Source: Bacteroidota bacterium (lineage in GTDB: Bacteria > Bacteroidota > Bacteroidia > 2-12-FULL-35-15). Taken from it: a stretch of 64,000 bases of DNA. Shown piece after piece: positions 27,462 to 36,821 of the stretch. The notes beneath the pieces were generated by a model, which ran no database searches, was not told where the DNA came from, and saw nothing but the letters and a program-made list of their open reading frames with translations. The first letter of the stretch is position 1, and every line of letters begins with the position of its first letter. The stretch spans positions 496,001 to 560,000 of the forward strand of contig JAQZBR010000004.1 of assembly GCA_029237775.1 (NCBI GenBank). The letters run 5' to 3'. The position numbers were made by a program, and so were the translations under genes.

Positions 27462-29699
27462 TTAATTGACCACTAATTTGCGGTGAATCTTTTGGTTGCC
27501 GCTTTCAATGATAATTGTGTAGACACCCTTTGTATAACCTTGTGTGCTGAACTCCACGTTGATTTTTTTTGCTGCAGATATTTCGAAACTATTTACATCG
27601 ATCACCTGGCCTAATACATTCACAATGCTCACTGAAACATCTCCCTTTAACCCTGTGAGCTCAAGGCGGAAAGCAGTTGTTGCAGGATTAGGATAAACAG
27701 AAACCTGTGGCATGACTTGGTTATTATCAATACCTATTGACAAAGCACTGTTTTTAATGTTTGATCGGGTTGTATTCACGGTTGCACGTGTAGGATCGCA
27801 GGAGATGGTCCAGTCTGTTTCCACCCTCCATCTAGCATTTGGAAATAATGAATAATTCGGATCATTCATTGGTGAGCTCGTATTAGCGCTTAGTATATTC
27901 CACATTCCTGTTCCCAAGTCATCACGAAGCAATAAATATTGTACCAGCTGCGGCACAGGGGTAGGCTGGCTTTCAACCGAATAGTCATTGAAAGTGAAAA
28001 CACCACCCGTTTGATTTACGAAGATTGATTTATGCCATGGACTCATCAAACTAGAATCACCTAAAACAGATTTTATCTGCAGCTTATATTTGTACGTTCC
28101 CTGATTAGGATTTCCTGTGTTTGGAAAGTAAGCCGTTCTTACAGTATCAACCAGCATGCTTAATGAATCGCGATGTACAGCGCCTATCTTTTTATACGTA
28201 TTAATAGTTGTTTCACGATAAACGATAAATGAATCTACACCCATGTAAGGAGTTTTATCCCAATAGATCTGATTATAATTGGAAAGACTGTCTACAGTAA
28301 CCATACAAATGTCCGGACGAACAAGGGAAGACATTTTTGCAACATATGCATCATAAGAAGCAACAGGTACGATTACGTGACTATCGAAGGACAATGATGA
28401 ACTACCTGTAGATCCGGCAATGATAACACTTCCTGCAGCGTCAATATCCATCGCGAAGCTGTAATCCTGAAAACTGCCACCCACCGATGTTGCCCATTCT
28501 GCAGTTCCCAGTTCATTATATTTTGCAAGGAAAATATCTCGGCCGGTGCCTGTTGTATTTAAAACGGCATTTCCGAAGTTCACCCCTGAGCTGCCAATAT
28601 CACCGCTTATGTAAACATTATTATTTCCATCGGTTGCAACGCCATAAGCTACGTCTGTTCCGCTCCCGCCAATGCATTTACCCCAAATCTCGGCTCCTGC
28701 AGGACTGTATTTTCCAAGAAAAATATCTGTTGTTCCTGTAGAGTTTAATGCAGTTCCGCCAAAATTAAATGATGCGCTGATATATCCGCAGATGTATACA
28801 TTGGAAGCAGTATCCGTAGTAACATTATATGTCACATCAGTTGTGGTGCTACCACAGGATTGAGCCCATAATACATTTCCTGCTGAACTGTATTTGGCAG
28901 TAAAGATCTGATAATTGGAGGCCGCAACATTATTGATAACTGTAGTACCAAAGGTCATGGCAGTACTGTAATATCCACCGGTAACAATAGCATTTCCTGC
29001 ACGATCTACAGTTATACCACCAGGATTATCACCACTCGGGCCTCCGGCAGTTTTCATCCATTGAACTGTTCCTGCAAGTGAGAGCTTCAACACAAACACA
29101 TCATTACCTCCGGCACTTGAAACCATTGCCGAACCTAAAGAAATTGAATTATTATAACTCCCTGTTATGTATACTGCACCTGAACCATCTGTGGCAATAC
29201 CAAATCCCTGATCAGATCCTGTATTTCCTAAACGATACTCATATTGAATCACACCGGCAGCATTGAATTTAGCAATGAATACATCTTCAGCACCTGCATT
29301 CACTAAAGTTGTCGATCCAAATGAAATGGACGGACTCTGGAAATTACCAGCGATGTAAACATTACCCGCATCATCAGTGGCTACTGCTTTTCCTAGATCG
29401 TAACCGGTTCCGCCTGCGCTTCTTGCCCAGAGAACATTTCCGCTTTTATCGTATTTAACGAGAAAGACGTCATTTTGCCCTACGTTGCTCAAAGTGAAAG
29501 AACCAAAGGTGATTGTGGAACTATAAAAATTTCCGGTCACAAATATGTTACCGTCCTTATCTGTTGCGACTGCTTTAGTATCTTCTGCAAGTGAACCTCC
29601 ACCACTTTTAACCCAGGTCCAACCAGGAACCTGTGCGTGCAAATCTGAGGCTGCAGAAATAATATACAATGCCAGTATTAAAAGTATGTTCTTTTTCAT
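27462..29699 (-). CDS. T9SS SBBP-repeat protein with conserved pre-CTD module
   Basis: A 745-residue secreted protein. I start it at the ATG at 29699 (MKKNILLILAL), because the frame further upstream offers only a GTG at 29714. Signal peptide, then about eight SBBP repeats (~25-455; DAAGSVIIAGS, GNIFVTGNFYSS) predicted to form a beta-propeller. Residues ~460-650 are the two-part fibronectin-like module shared with three neighbours (ICMVTVD ... YRETTINTYKKIGAV ... RATVNTTRSNIK). The T9SS sorting domain ends the chain (VSVYPNPATTAF ... KGVYTIIIESG). The propeller is of the same type as in the 1997-residue protein. Likely a cell-surface or matrix protein; no enzymatic motif. Confidence 0.9.
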   Translation of the reverse strand: MKKNILLILALYIISAASDLHAQVPGWTWVKSGGGSLAEDTKAVATDKDGNIFVTGNFYSSTITFGSFTLSNVGQNDVFLVKYDKSGNVLWARSAGGTGYDLGKAVATDDAGNVYIAGNFQSPSISFGSTTLVNAGAEDVFIAKFNAAGVIQYEYRLGNTGSDQGFGIATDGSGAVYITGSYNNSISLGSAMVSSAGGNDVFVLKLSLAGTVQWMKTAGGPSGDNPGGITVDRAGNAIVTGGYYSTAMTFGTTVINNVAASNYQIFTAKYSSAGNVLWAQSCGSTTTDVTYNVTTDTASNVYICGYISASFNFGGTALNSTGTTDIFLGKYSPAGAEIWGKCIGGSGTDVAYGVATDGNNNVYISGDIGSSGVNFGNAVLNTTGTGRDIFLAKYNELGTAEWATSVGGSFQDYSFAMDIDAAGSVIIAGSTGSSSLSFDSHVIVPVASYDAYVAKMSSLVRPDICMVTVDSLSNYNQIYWDKTPYMGVDSFIVYRETTINTYKKIGAVHRDSLSMLVDTVRTAYFPNTGNPNQGTYKYKLQIKSVLGDSSLMSPWHKSIFVNQTGGVFTFNDYSVESQPTPVPQLVQYLLLRDDLGTGMWNILSANTSSPMNDPNYSLFPNARWRVETDWTISCDPTRATVNTTRSNIKNSALSIGIDNNQVMPQVSVYPNPATTAFRLELTGLKGDVSVSIVNVLGQVIDVNSFEISAAKKINVEFSTQGYTKGVYTIIIESGNQKIHRKLVVN

Positions 29700-29721
29700 T
29701 TTCAGATTTTTCACAAAATTA

Positions 29722-29755
29722 TAAAAAAAAAGCCCGTTCTCGACAGAACGGGCTC
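29722..29755 (-). terminator. Terminator of the SprB-repeat gene at 29772
   Basis: Ten-bp stem AGCCCGTTCT/AGAACGGGCT with a 4-nt loop. On the minus strand it is followed by nine T, so it stops transcription before the next SBBP gene. Confidence 0.9.
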
Positions 29756-29771
29756 CATTTTCTTGCTTTTC

Positions 29772-30938
29772 TTACTTGATTACCAGCTTTTTATAGAATA
29801 TCTGACTTCCACTTTCAACGCTGATTATATATATACCCTTTCGATAAGATGAAATATTTAATTCTTTGGATATCACTGCACCCTGAACCTTTTCAACCAG
29901 CATAACCTGTCCGAGGATACTTTCTATTCTCAACTGAGCCGAAGTAATTTCCGGTGAAAGGCCAATAGTTACTGTTTCTTCAGCAGGATTCGGATACACC
30001 ACCATTGAGCCACTTTCATGCATATCAGACAAACCGGTAGTTAAGGCAGAGCCGCGTTTAATGTTTGAACGGGTCGTGTTTACGGTTGCACGTGTTGAAG
30101 TACAGGTAATGTTCCATGCAGTTTTCACACGCCAGTTTGCAATACTGCTGTGGTTTGCGAAACCGGGATCGATTGCGCTGAATGAAGTGGCTGCAACTGT
30201 TTGAACGGGCCCCCATACATCGACATTGGCTGTGTCACACAATAAGATATAGTTGTTGACCGGGTTAGGAAGGCCTTCAATTGTATATGGCAATGCCCAG
30301 GAAAACATCCCGAGTCCATCTTCAGTAATGTATATGGTGCTATGGTATGCACTGAGAGCTCCATAATTACCGCATGTGTCAAGGATCTGCAGCTTATATT
30401 TATATGAAGCTATGTTAGGATCCCCATTTGCGGGGCCAATGCTTCGAGCCGTATCTTTAAATTCACTTAATGAATCTGAGGATACAGCACCAATACGTGC
30501 ATATGTAAGAGGAGAAACTTCACGGTAAACAATGAAAGAATCAACATTGGTATAAAGCGTTTGATCCCAATACACGAAGTTATTTACAGAACCGCCATCG
30601 CATGTCACCATACAAATTGAAGGTGTAGGAACGGGAATTGCGGAGACAGTTACAGTTTCTGTATCGACACATCCGATCGCGTCCACAACAACTACAGAAT
30701 ATACACCGGGAAGTAAATTACTTGCTGTATTACCCAATTGATTCCCTGCCGTTGAAGACCATAAATATGTATAAGGTTGCACTCCACCATTGCCTGTTAC
30801 TGTTGCAGCGCCATTATTCGCGTTTGGACAGGAAGCATTTATAGTTGTTGATGAGAATGTAAATCCCGAGCATTGGGCTTTTAGGCTGTATCCGAAAAGG
30901 GTAAAAGAAAAAGTAAAAAGAAGTACGAGTTTTTTCAT
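29772..30938 (-). CDS. Small T9SS surface protein with one SprB repeat and the pre-CTD module
   Basis: A 388-residue secreted protein that works as a minimal version of its neighbours. It has a signal peptide, a single SprB repeat (~30-100; NGAATVTGNGGVQPYTYLW, GVYSVVVVDAIGC), the two-part module (~110-300; ICMVTCD, DSFIVYRE, RIGAVSSDSLSEF, CTSTRATVNTTRSNIK) and a T9SS sorting domain (VVYPNPAEETVTIGL ... GIYIISVES). SprB repeats occur in the Flavobacterium gliding adhesin SprB. Because it carries little else, it is the best protein here in which to study the module. Confidence 0.9.
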   Translation of the reverse strand: MKKLVLLFTFSFTLFGYSLKAQCSGFTFSSTTINASCPNANNGAATVTGNGGVQPYTYLWSSTAGNQLGNTASNLLPGVYSVVVVDAIGCVDTETVTVSAIPVPTPSICMVTCDGGSVNNFVYWDQTLYTNVDSFIVYREVSPLTYARIGAVSSDSLSEFKDTARSIGPANGDPNIASYKYKLQILDTCGNYGALSAYHSTIYITEDGLGMFSWALPYTIEGLPNPVNNYILLCDTANVDVWGPVQTVAATSFSAIDPGFANHSSIANWRVKTAWNITCTSTRATVNTTRSNIKRGSALTTGLSDMHESGSMVVYPNPAEETVTIGLSPEITSAQLRIESILGQVMLVEKVQGAVISKELNISSYRKGIYIISVESGSQIFYKKLVIK

Positions 30939-31225
30939 GATATAAGTTTATCCTTGCTAAGTTAATGAATTTAGTGGAATTAAAAAAGCGCGCCATACAG
31001 TTTGAACAGCTGAATCCCTCAAATAACAATGAGATCGAAGGAACAAAAACCTGCAAACGTGCCGACAGAAGAATACAAATTAAAGACGTTTATTGTTCTA
31101 TGGCCGATAAAAAAAATTCGGATATATTCCGGCAGCTTTTCATTCTGTCGCGTCACAAACTGAGAATTATTACCGCAGCCAGTGCTTACTATATTAAGTG
31201 CGTCCTTTGAACATGAGTACAAATT
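30939..31225. other. Gap before the 29772 gene; contains one doubtful 81-codon frame
   Basis: This is the promoter region of the minus-strand gene that ends at 30938. I find no well-formed TTTG/TAnnTTTG pair. A plus-strand frame (30965-31210, beginning MNLVELKKRA) has a fairly protein-like composition but no RBS, no recognised family and runs into the opposing terminator, so I do not call it a gene. Confidence 0.4.
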
Positions 31226-31253
31226 AAAAAGCCCGAGGACATTCCCCGGGCTT
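31226..31253 (-). terminator. Terminator of the PKD/SprB giant gene
   Basis: AGCCCG/CGGGCT with inner GG/CC pairing, followed on the minus strand by TTTTTAATTTG. It lies 19 bp after the stop codon at 31272. Confidence 0.85.
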
Positions 31254-31271
31254 CTGAATCTAAATAAGTGA

Positions 31272-34200
31272 TTAGTTAATTATCAGCTTTTTAAATGCCT
31301 GCCCCTGCTTGTTCTTTATAACAACAGTATAAATTCCTTTTGCAAAGGAGGAGGTATTGACGTTATTTATGGCATCGGAGGACGAGGAAACAATAACCTT
31401 GTTATATACAACCTGTCCTACCGAATTCATGATCTGTAAGTGAATGTCACTGCCAGAGACTGGAAACTTGATCATTACATTGTCACTTGCAGGATTCGGG
31501 TAAACAGCCGCTGTTGAAAGATCCACAGCAGGGATACCTATTGCCAGTGACTGTTTGATATTTGAGCGCGTGGTATTCACTGTTGCGCGTGTCGACTCAC
31601 AGGTGATTCCCCAAAGAGTTTCAACATACCAGCTTCCATTCGGATAACTTCCATAGTTCGGATCCACAAGCGTATTCTGTGTACCTGCAGTGATACCTAC
31701 CTGATTCCATGAACCACTGTTGTTATCATCCCGCATAAGACGGTAATTATTAACCGGATTAGCGTTATTCTCGATAGTATATAAAGGATTCCAGGTGAAT
31801 TGACCGGAACCGTTATCAACTATATAAAGCGTGTTATGGTAATTGCTTTTAACACTTTCATTACCGCAATTATCCAACACACTGATCTTGTAGCGTTTTG
31901 TGGTCATGTTCGGATTTGCACCCAAATCATGATATTCACTGAGGCTATCATAAGAAACAGCACCAATCCGTGTGTAAACATTGGTAACATCTTCCCTGTA
32001 AATAAAGAAGCTGTCGATGTTGCTTACAGCAGGCTTTTCCCAATAAATAATATTGTGCGTTGAAAGAGGATCAACAGTGACCATACAGATCTCCTGCGGA
32101 TTTGTTGTAGATGAGATTGTAGTTGATGCAGTTGCGGTACAACCTTTATTATCTGTAACTGTTACCGTATAAGAACCGGTGTTAAGTGCGGTGGCTGTTT
32201 GGGTCGTTTGTCCGCCCGGGGTCCACATGTATGTAAAGCTCGTGTTCCCACCTGTAGAAGTTGCAATTGCTGTCCCATCAACATTACCGCAGGTAACCCC
32301 TGAACTCATTACTGAAGCAGTCAGAAGTTCCGGTTGAGAAATGGTGTAGCTTCTGAAACTCATACAACCGTGGGCATCATTTACAAATACCAGATAATTT
32401 CCCGGTGTAAGGTTGTTCACATCCTGATGATTTGTTTGAGGAGGGGGAACATTCCATGTATACAAATACGGAGATGTCCCACCTGTAACTGTAATATTTA
32501 CTGCACCGTTAGATCCGCCATAACAGCTTACATTGCTCGTAACAGCAGTAATGTTAGGTGCATTTGAGTTACTCAGATCAACTATACCTTCACTTGTACA
32601 ACCATTTACATCTGTTACTACGACAGAATACGTTCCTGCAGGTAAACCAGAGGCAGTCTGTGTAGTCTGGTCTGCAGCGTTACTATCCCAAAGATAAGTG
32701 TATGGCCCGTTTCCACCGTTTGCAGTAACAGTTGCTTGTCCGTCAAAATTTCCGCAAGTTGGTGAAACCATAACCGAAGTAGTAACATTGATGGCAGAAG
32801 ACTGAGTAACATTAACACTTAATGCAGCGTGACAACCACTGTTATCGGTTACGGTTACCGAATATGTTCCTGCAGCAAGATCTGAGAGATTCTGAGTAGT
32901 TGCTGCATTCGACCAAAGATAAGTGTAAGGTGCCGTGCCTCCGGTAACATTAATATTTATAGCACCTGTAGAGCCACCATAACAATTTACATTCGTAACA
33001 GTATTCAATGAAAGCGTTGCTCCGCCATTCTCACTTATTGCTGCAGTGGCTGTTGAAGAGCAACCAGTAGCAACATCCGTAACAGTAACCGAATAGGTTC
33101 CGCTGGAAAGGCCCGTAGCTGTTGCATTTGTTATACCTGTTGACCACAAATAATTGTAGGTTCCGGAACCTCCACTGCTTATACTCACCGTTGCTGATCC
33201 TGTTGCAGCTCCACATGCAGTTGTTGTTGTATTTACAGAAGTAATCATTGCTGAAGGATCATTAATAGAAACCGCCAGAGTGGATGAGCAACCAACGGCA
33301 TCGGTTACGGTGGCATAATAAAGTCCTGCTGACAATCCCGTAGCGTTTGCTGTGGCCTGGCCTGAAGGGTCATTCCAGGCATAGATGTAAGGTGCTTGTC
33401 CGCTGGAAACAGAAATTGTTGCCGATCCGTTCGATCCTCCAACACAGGTTGGAGATGTTGAAGAGGAAAGTGAAACTGCTGGTCCACCCGTTCCATTCAC
33501 ACTCAGCGAACGTGAAAAGATTGCCGTATTTCCGCAGCCGTTTGTCACCTCCACACTCACCACATAAACTCCTGCAGAAGCAAAAGTGTGTGATACGGTT
33601 GAAGAGCTTGTAGTCAAAGTACTTCCATCCCCAAAATTCCAGTCGTATGTTTCTCCTCCGAATGCAAGAAAATCGATGGAAGCACATGTGGTAAACGGAG
33701 GTGGAGAAGTGGTCATATCTCCGCTCACAGGAATACCCCCACCAATATGGATCGTCATTGTATCTGTTACAGTGTTACCGCAACTGTTTGTAAGGTTAAG
33801 AGTTATAAGGTAATTACCGGCCGCAGAAAATGCATGACGAATGATCGTTACCGGGAAGGCACCATCATTTCCGTAAACCACAAGCTGATCCACTGCTGTC
33901 CCGCTATTACCGTCACCAAAGTTAAATGAGTTGGATGTTGCTGACCCTTCAAAATAGAAAACGATCGCATCGCCCGCGCAACCGGCAGTATTGACACCAC
34001 CGCTGCTGTTATGATCCCCGCCTGCAAAACCCCATATCCTGTCGCCTTCAGTGTTGTAAAGAGAAGGGATTGCGCTATTGGAAATCACAACCGTTGAAGA
34101 TATTGTAAGCGTTGACCCGCAACCATTCACCGCGTTAACGGTTACGTTATAAGTGCCTGTTGCTGTATACGAATGACTTGTTCCCGAGCCATTTGTTGTT

Positions 34201-36203
34201 GTGGCAGGCGAACCATCCCCGAAATTCCAGGTATAACCGTAGGTTGACTGTCCGCCATGCAGTACAAAGAAAACCTCATCTCCCTGACATGATGGATTCT
34301 GAATCCCTTCAACTGTTAATTCAGGATTAACAGGGGAAGAATTAGTCACCTGCACCAGTCCTGTGACTGTTGTCGTTAATCCACAGCCATTTGTTATCAC
34401 GCATGTTACAACATACGATCCGGTAGCAGAATATGCATGCTGAATTCCTTCGCCTGTGGAAGTTGTAGAGCTTCCATCACCGAAATTCCATGCATAGGAC
34501 GCATAGCCGCCCTGGTTAACACGCATTTCCACAAGATCATTCGGACATGTAGTTACCGGATCTATCTGAAGTTGCAGCCAGTTAGGGAAAGAGCCTGTGT
34601 TATTAACCACAATAGTTCCGCTGAGAGTTGTATCATTACCGCAATTATTCACAATAGTAAGAGAAACGTTATAAGTTCCGGTAGCGGTATAAGTATGCGA
34701 GGTATGTGGACTGGTAAGTGCTGAGCTGTTACCATCTCCGAATGTCCAGGTATAGCTTGCGTATCCCGAAGGAGCATTGAAGCCAACAGCATCCCCCTGG
34801 CAAGCCGGATTAGGTCCGACATTGATCTGGTTCCCGTCAAAATTAGGAAAACCAACATTATTCAATATCTGAATTGTTTTTGTGAGAGTAGTATCATTTC
34901 CGCAGCCGTTGGTAATAACAACAAAAGCATTATAATTTCCCACCGGTCCGTACTGATGGTACTGATAATGATTCGAAGTGGTAACAACAGGTGAACCATC
35001 TCCGAAATGCCACTCATAAGAAACGTTCCCATCCGGTGCATCAAATGAGACAAAGGAGTTAGGACAAGCCGGAGTTGTTGCATTCAACTGAAAATTCTGA
35101 GCCGGAAAAGGGGCTGTGTTACTGATAACAATATTTTTTGTAAGAGTTGTATCGTTTCCGCATGCGCTGGTAATTGTGACTGAAGCGTTGTATGAACCCG
35201 CTGTAGTATATAAGTGAGAATTGTAACTGGTTGTTGTATTCAGAACAGGCGTTCCGTCACCAAAATTCCATGTATAGGAATTGTAACCCTGAGGAGAATT
35301 AAAATTCAATGTAGAGTTTGGACAAGCAGGGGAATTTGCCTGCAGGCTAAAACCCGGATAATTTGGAAAAGCAGGAGAGCTTACGATATTAACGGTCGCC
35401 ACCGCAGAACCGGTTTTACCACAACCGTTGGTAACTGTAACTGTTGGTGTAAATACTCCAAGGCCTGAAAATGTATGTGACGGGTTTTGAAGAGTTGAAC
35501 TATTCGATCCGGAAGCAGGATCATTAAAATTCCATACATAAGATGAATAACCACCAACGCCCAGCATTACAGGCATTGCAGGACAAGAAGGATTTGGATT
35601 TGCATACGCGCTCGGCTGGGGATAAACATTTGTACCAATAACTATTGTTTTAGTAACTGTTTGCATTCCGCAGGACTGGGTATTCGCAGTCATCGTAACC
35701 GTATAGATACCGTTCGATGAAAACGCATGCTGTGTACAGAATTCATTTGTAGTATTATTAGCTCCCGAAGCGGGATCACCAAAGTTCCAGGAAACTGAAT
35801 TGAAATTTCCATTCGGACAAACGTTCACCATATCCCCAATACATGCGGAATCCGCCATATTGATATTTGCACCCATAATCGCGATAGTACCATTGGAATT
35901 GCCTACAGAACCCTGATACACTCCTCCACTGCTGTAAATATCAACCATGATATTGTAAAATCCTGAATAGGTATACACATGACTTACGCTGGAAGGCATC
36001 GTATCAACAAGCACAGGAGATCCATCATTGAAATTCCAATGGAATTCATATGCGGTAGGACTGCCGGATGTAACGTTAAACGTAATCGTTGCGGGAGCAC
36101 ACGCATTATTAGTGTTTGAGCTAATATTTACCTGAGCGTAAATAGGTAAACTCGTTATAGCGCTCAGCAGAAAGAACGCCTTCAGAAGTAATTTCTTTTT
36201 CAT
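31272..36203 (-). CDS. Giant T9SS adhesin-like protein: ten PKD and six SprB repeats plus pre-CTD module
   Basis: A 1643-residue secreted protein with a signal peptide ending near PIYAQ. Ten PKD domains (~25-910) are each marked by a W/N-FGDG-like motif (WNFNDGSPV, WNFGDPASG, WTFGDGNSS, WNFGDGSTL); two carry the variant FGDPASG or FNDPASG. Six SprB repeats (~916-1360) follow, each starting near a Cys and ending with a TYSVTVTD-like strand. The shared two-part module (~1370-1551) ends in CESTRATVNTTRSNIK, and the T9SS sorting domain (~1560-1643, AAVYPNPASDNV) closes the protein. SprB-type repeats and the size suggest a surface adhesin, possibly for gliding or attachment. No catalytic domain. 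Confidence 0.92.
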   Translation of the reverse strand: MKKKLLLKAFFLLSAITSLPIYAQVNISSNTNNACAPATITFNVTSGSPTAYEFHWNFNDGSPVLVDTMPSSVSHVYTYSGFYNIMVDIYSSGGVYQGSVGNSNGTIAIMGANINMADSACIGDMVNVCPNGNFNSVSWNFGDPASGANNTTNEFCTQHAFSSNGIYTVTMTANTQSCGMQTVTKTIVIGTNVYPQPSAYANPNPSCPAMPVMLGVGGYSSYVWNFNDPASGSNSSTLQNPSHTFSGLGVFTPTVTVTNGCGKTGSAVATVNIVSSPAFPNYPGFSLQANSPACPNSTLNFNSPQGYNSYTWNFGDGTPVLNTTTSYNSHLYTTAGSYNASVTITSACGNDTTLTKNIVISNTAPFPAQNFQLNATTPACPNSFVSFDAPDGNVSYEWHFGDGSPVVTTSNHYQYHQYGPVGNYNAFVVITNGCGNDTTLTKTIQILNNVGFPNFDGNQINVGPNPACQGDAVGFNAPSGYASYTWTFGDGNSSALTSPHTSHTYTATGTYNVSLTIVNNCGNDTTLSGTIVVNNTGSFPNWLQLQIDPVTTCPNDLVEMRVNQGGYASYAWNFGDGSSTTSTGEGIQHAYSATGSYVVTCVITNGCGLTTTVTGLVQVTNSSPVNPELTVEGIQNPSCQGDEVFFVLHGGQSTYGYTWNFGDGSPATTTNGSGTSHSYTATGTYNVTVNAVNGCGSTLTISSTVVISNSAIPSLYNTEGDRIWGFAGGDHNSSGGVNTAGCAGDAIVFYFEGSATSNSFNFGDGNSGTAVDQLVVYGNDGAFPVTIIRHAFSAAGNYLITLNLTNSCGNTVTDTMTIHIGGGIPVSGDMTTSPPPFTTCASIDFLAFGGETYDWNFGDGSTLTTSSSTVSHTFASAGVYVVSVEVTNGCGNTAIFSRSLSVNGTGGPAVSLSSSTSPTCVGGSNGSATISVSSGQAPYIYAWNDPSGQATANATGLSAGLYYATVTDAVGCSSTLAVSINDPSAMITSVNTTTTACGAATGSATVSISSGGSGTYNYLWSTGITNATATGLSSGTYSVTVTDVATGCSSTATAAISENGGATLSLNTVTNVNCYGGSTGAININVTGGTAPYTYLWSNAATTQNLSDLAAGTYSVTVTDNSGCHAALSVNVTQSSAINVTTSVMVSPTCGNFDGQATVTANGGNGPYTYLWDSNAADQTTQTASGLPAGTYSVVVTDVNGCTSEGIVDLSNSNAPNITAVTSNVSCYGGSNGAVNITVTGGTSPYLYTWNVPPPQTNHQDVNNLTPGNYLVFVNDAHGCMSFRSYTISQPELLTASVMSSGVTCGNVDGTAIATSTGGNTSFTYMWTPGGQTTQTATALNTGSYTVTVTDNKGCTATASTTISSTTNPQEICMVTVDPLSTHNIIYWEKPAVSNIDSFFIYREDVTNVYTRIGAVSYDSLSEYHDLGANPNMTTKRYKISVLDNCGNESVKSNYHNTLYIVDNGSGQFTWNPLYTIENNANPVNNYRLMRDDNNSGSWNQVGITAGTQNTLVDPNYGSYPNGSWYVETLWGITCESTRATVNTTRSNIKQSLAIGIPAVDLSTAAVYPNPASDNVMIKFPVSGSDIHLQIMNSVGQVVYNKVIVSSSSDAINNVNTSSFAKGIYTVVIKNKQGQAFKKLIIN

Positions 36204-36333
36204 TTATGTGTTTTTTATTTAATAGCTAAAATATAAAAAAAGTCGAATTGGCTTCGTTCATGTTGATAATTTAAAGGGTCAATGCACCGCTATTTCAGAA
36301 AGACAATAAATCATTTTTAATTACCTTTAAAAA

Positions 36334-36780
36334 ATGGAACTTACTATCTTTTCTGATGAGCACTTTATGCGTGAAGCTCTTAAAGAGGCAAAGAGAGCAT
36401 TTGATGCGGATGAAGTTCCCGTTGGTGCAGTTGTCGTTGTCAACAATACTGTAATTGCGAGGGCACACAATCTCACGGAAAGGCTGAATGACGTGACTGC
36501 TCATGCTGAAATGCAGGCTATCACATCTGCCTGTAATTTCCTGAATGGCAAATATCTTAACGAATGTACTTTGTATGTTACGCTTGAACCATGCGTAATG
36601 TGTGCCGGAGCGCTTGCATGGGCACAGACTGCCAGAATCGTTTATGGTGCAAGCGACACCAAACGAGGGTATAACTTAATTGGCAACAAGATCCTTCATC
36701 CCAGAACATCCGTAAAACACGGAGTATTAGCCGAAGAATGTGCGCAGCTTGTTAAAACATTCTTTCAGCAAAAACGCTGA
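36334..36780 (+). CDS. tadA: tRNA adenosine(34) deaminase
   Basis: A 148-residue zinc deaminase that converts A34 to inosine in the anticodon of tRNA-Arg(ACG). Zinc is bound by His57 and the PCVMC cysteines Cys87 and Cys90; Glu59 of the HAE motif is the proton shuttle. The remaining length and the GGxxNL-like RGYNLIGN segment fit TadA rather than cytidine deaminases. It is an isolated plus-strand gene between two large minus-strand genes. The hairpin overlapping its stop codon has its T-run on the other strand. Confidence 0.93.
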   Translation: MELTIFSDEHFMREALKEAKRAFDADEVPVGAVVVVNNTVIARAHNLTERLNDVTAHAEMQAITSACNFLNGKYLNECTLYVTLEPCVMCAGALAWAQTARIVYGASDTKRGYNLIGNKILHPRTSVKHGVLAEECAQLVKTFFQQKR

Positions 36781-36797
36781 TCATTTCTGATCAGCGT
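36769..36797 (-). terminator. Terminator of the M16 peptidase gene, overlapping the tadA stop
   Basis: Perfect 10-bp stem ACGCTGATCA/TGATCAGCGT with a 4-nt loop. On the minus strand it is followed by TTTTTGC; on the plus strand there is no T-run. The stem includes the last codons of tadA. Confidence 0.75.
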
Positions 36798-36821
36798 CTG
36801 CTTGAATTTCTATCTTCAAAA

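Noticed and set aside
30965-31210. Plus-strand frame of 81 codons
   Set aside because: Protein-like at first sight, but no RBS, no recognised family, starts in the promoter region of a divergent gene and ends at an opposing terminator.
31800-35468. Many 60-105 codon frames on both strands inside the surface-protein genes
   Set aside because: All are shadows of the long coding frames, with Thr/Ser-rich codons read out of phase, and no signals of their own.
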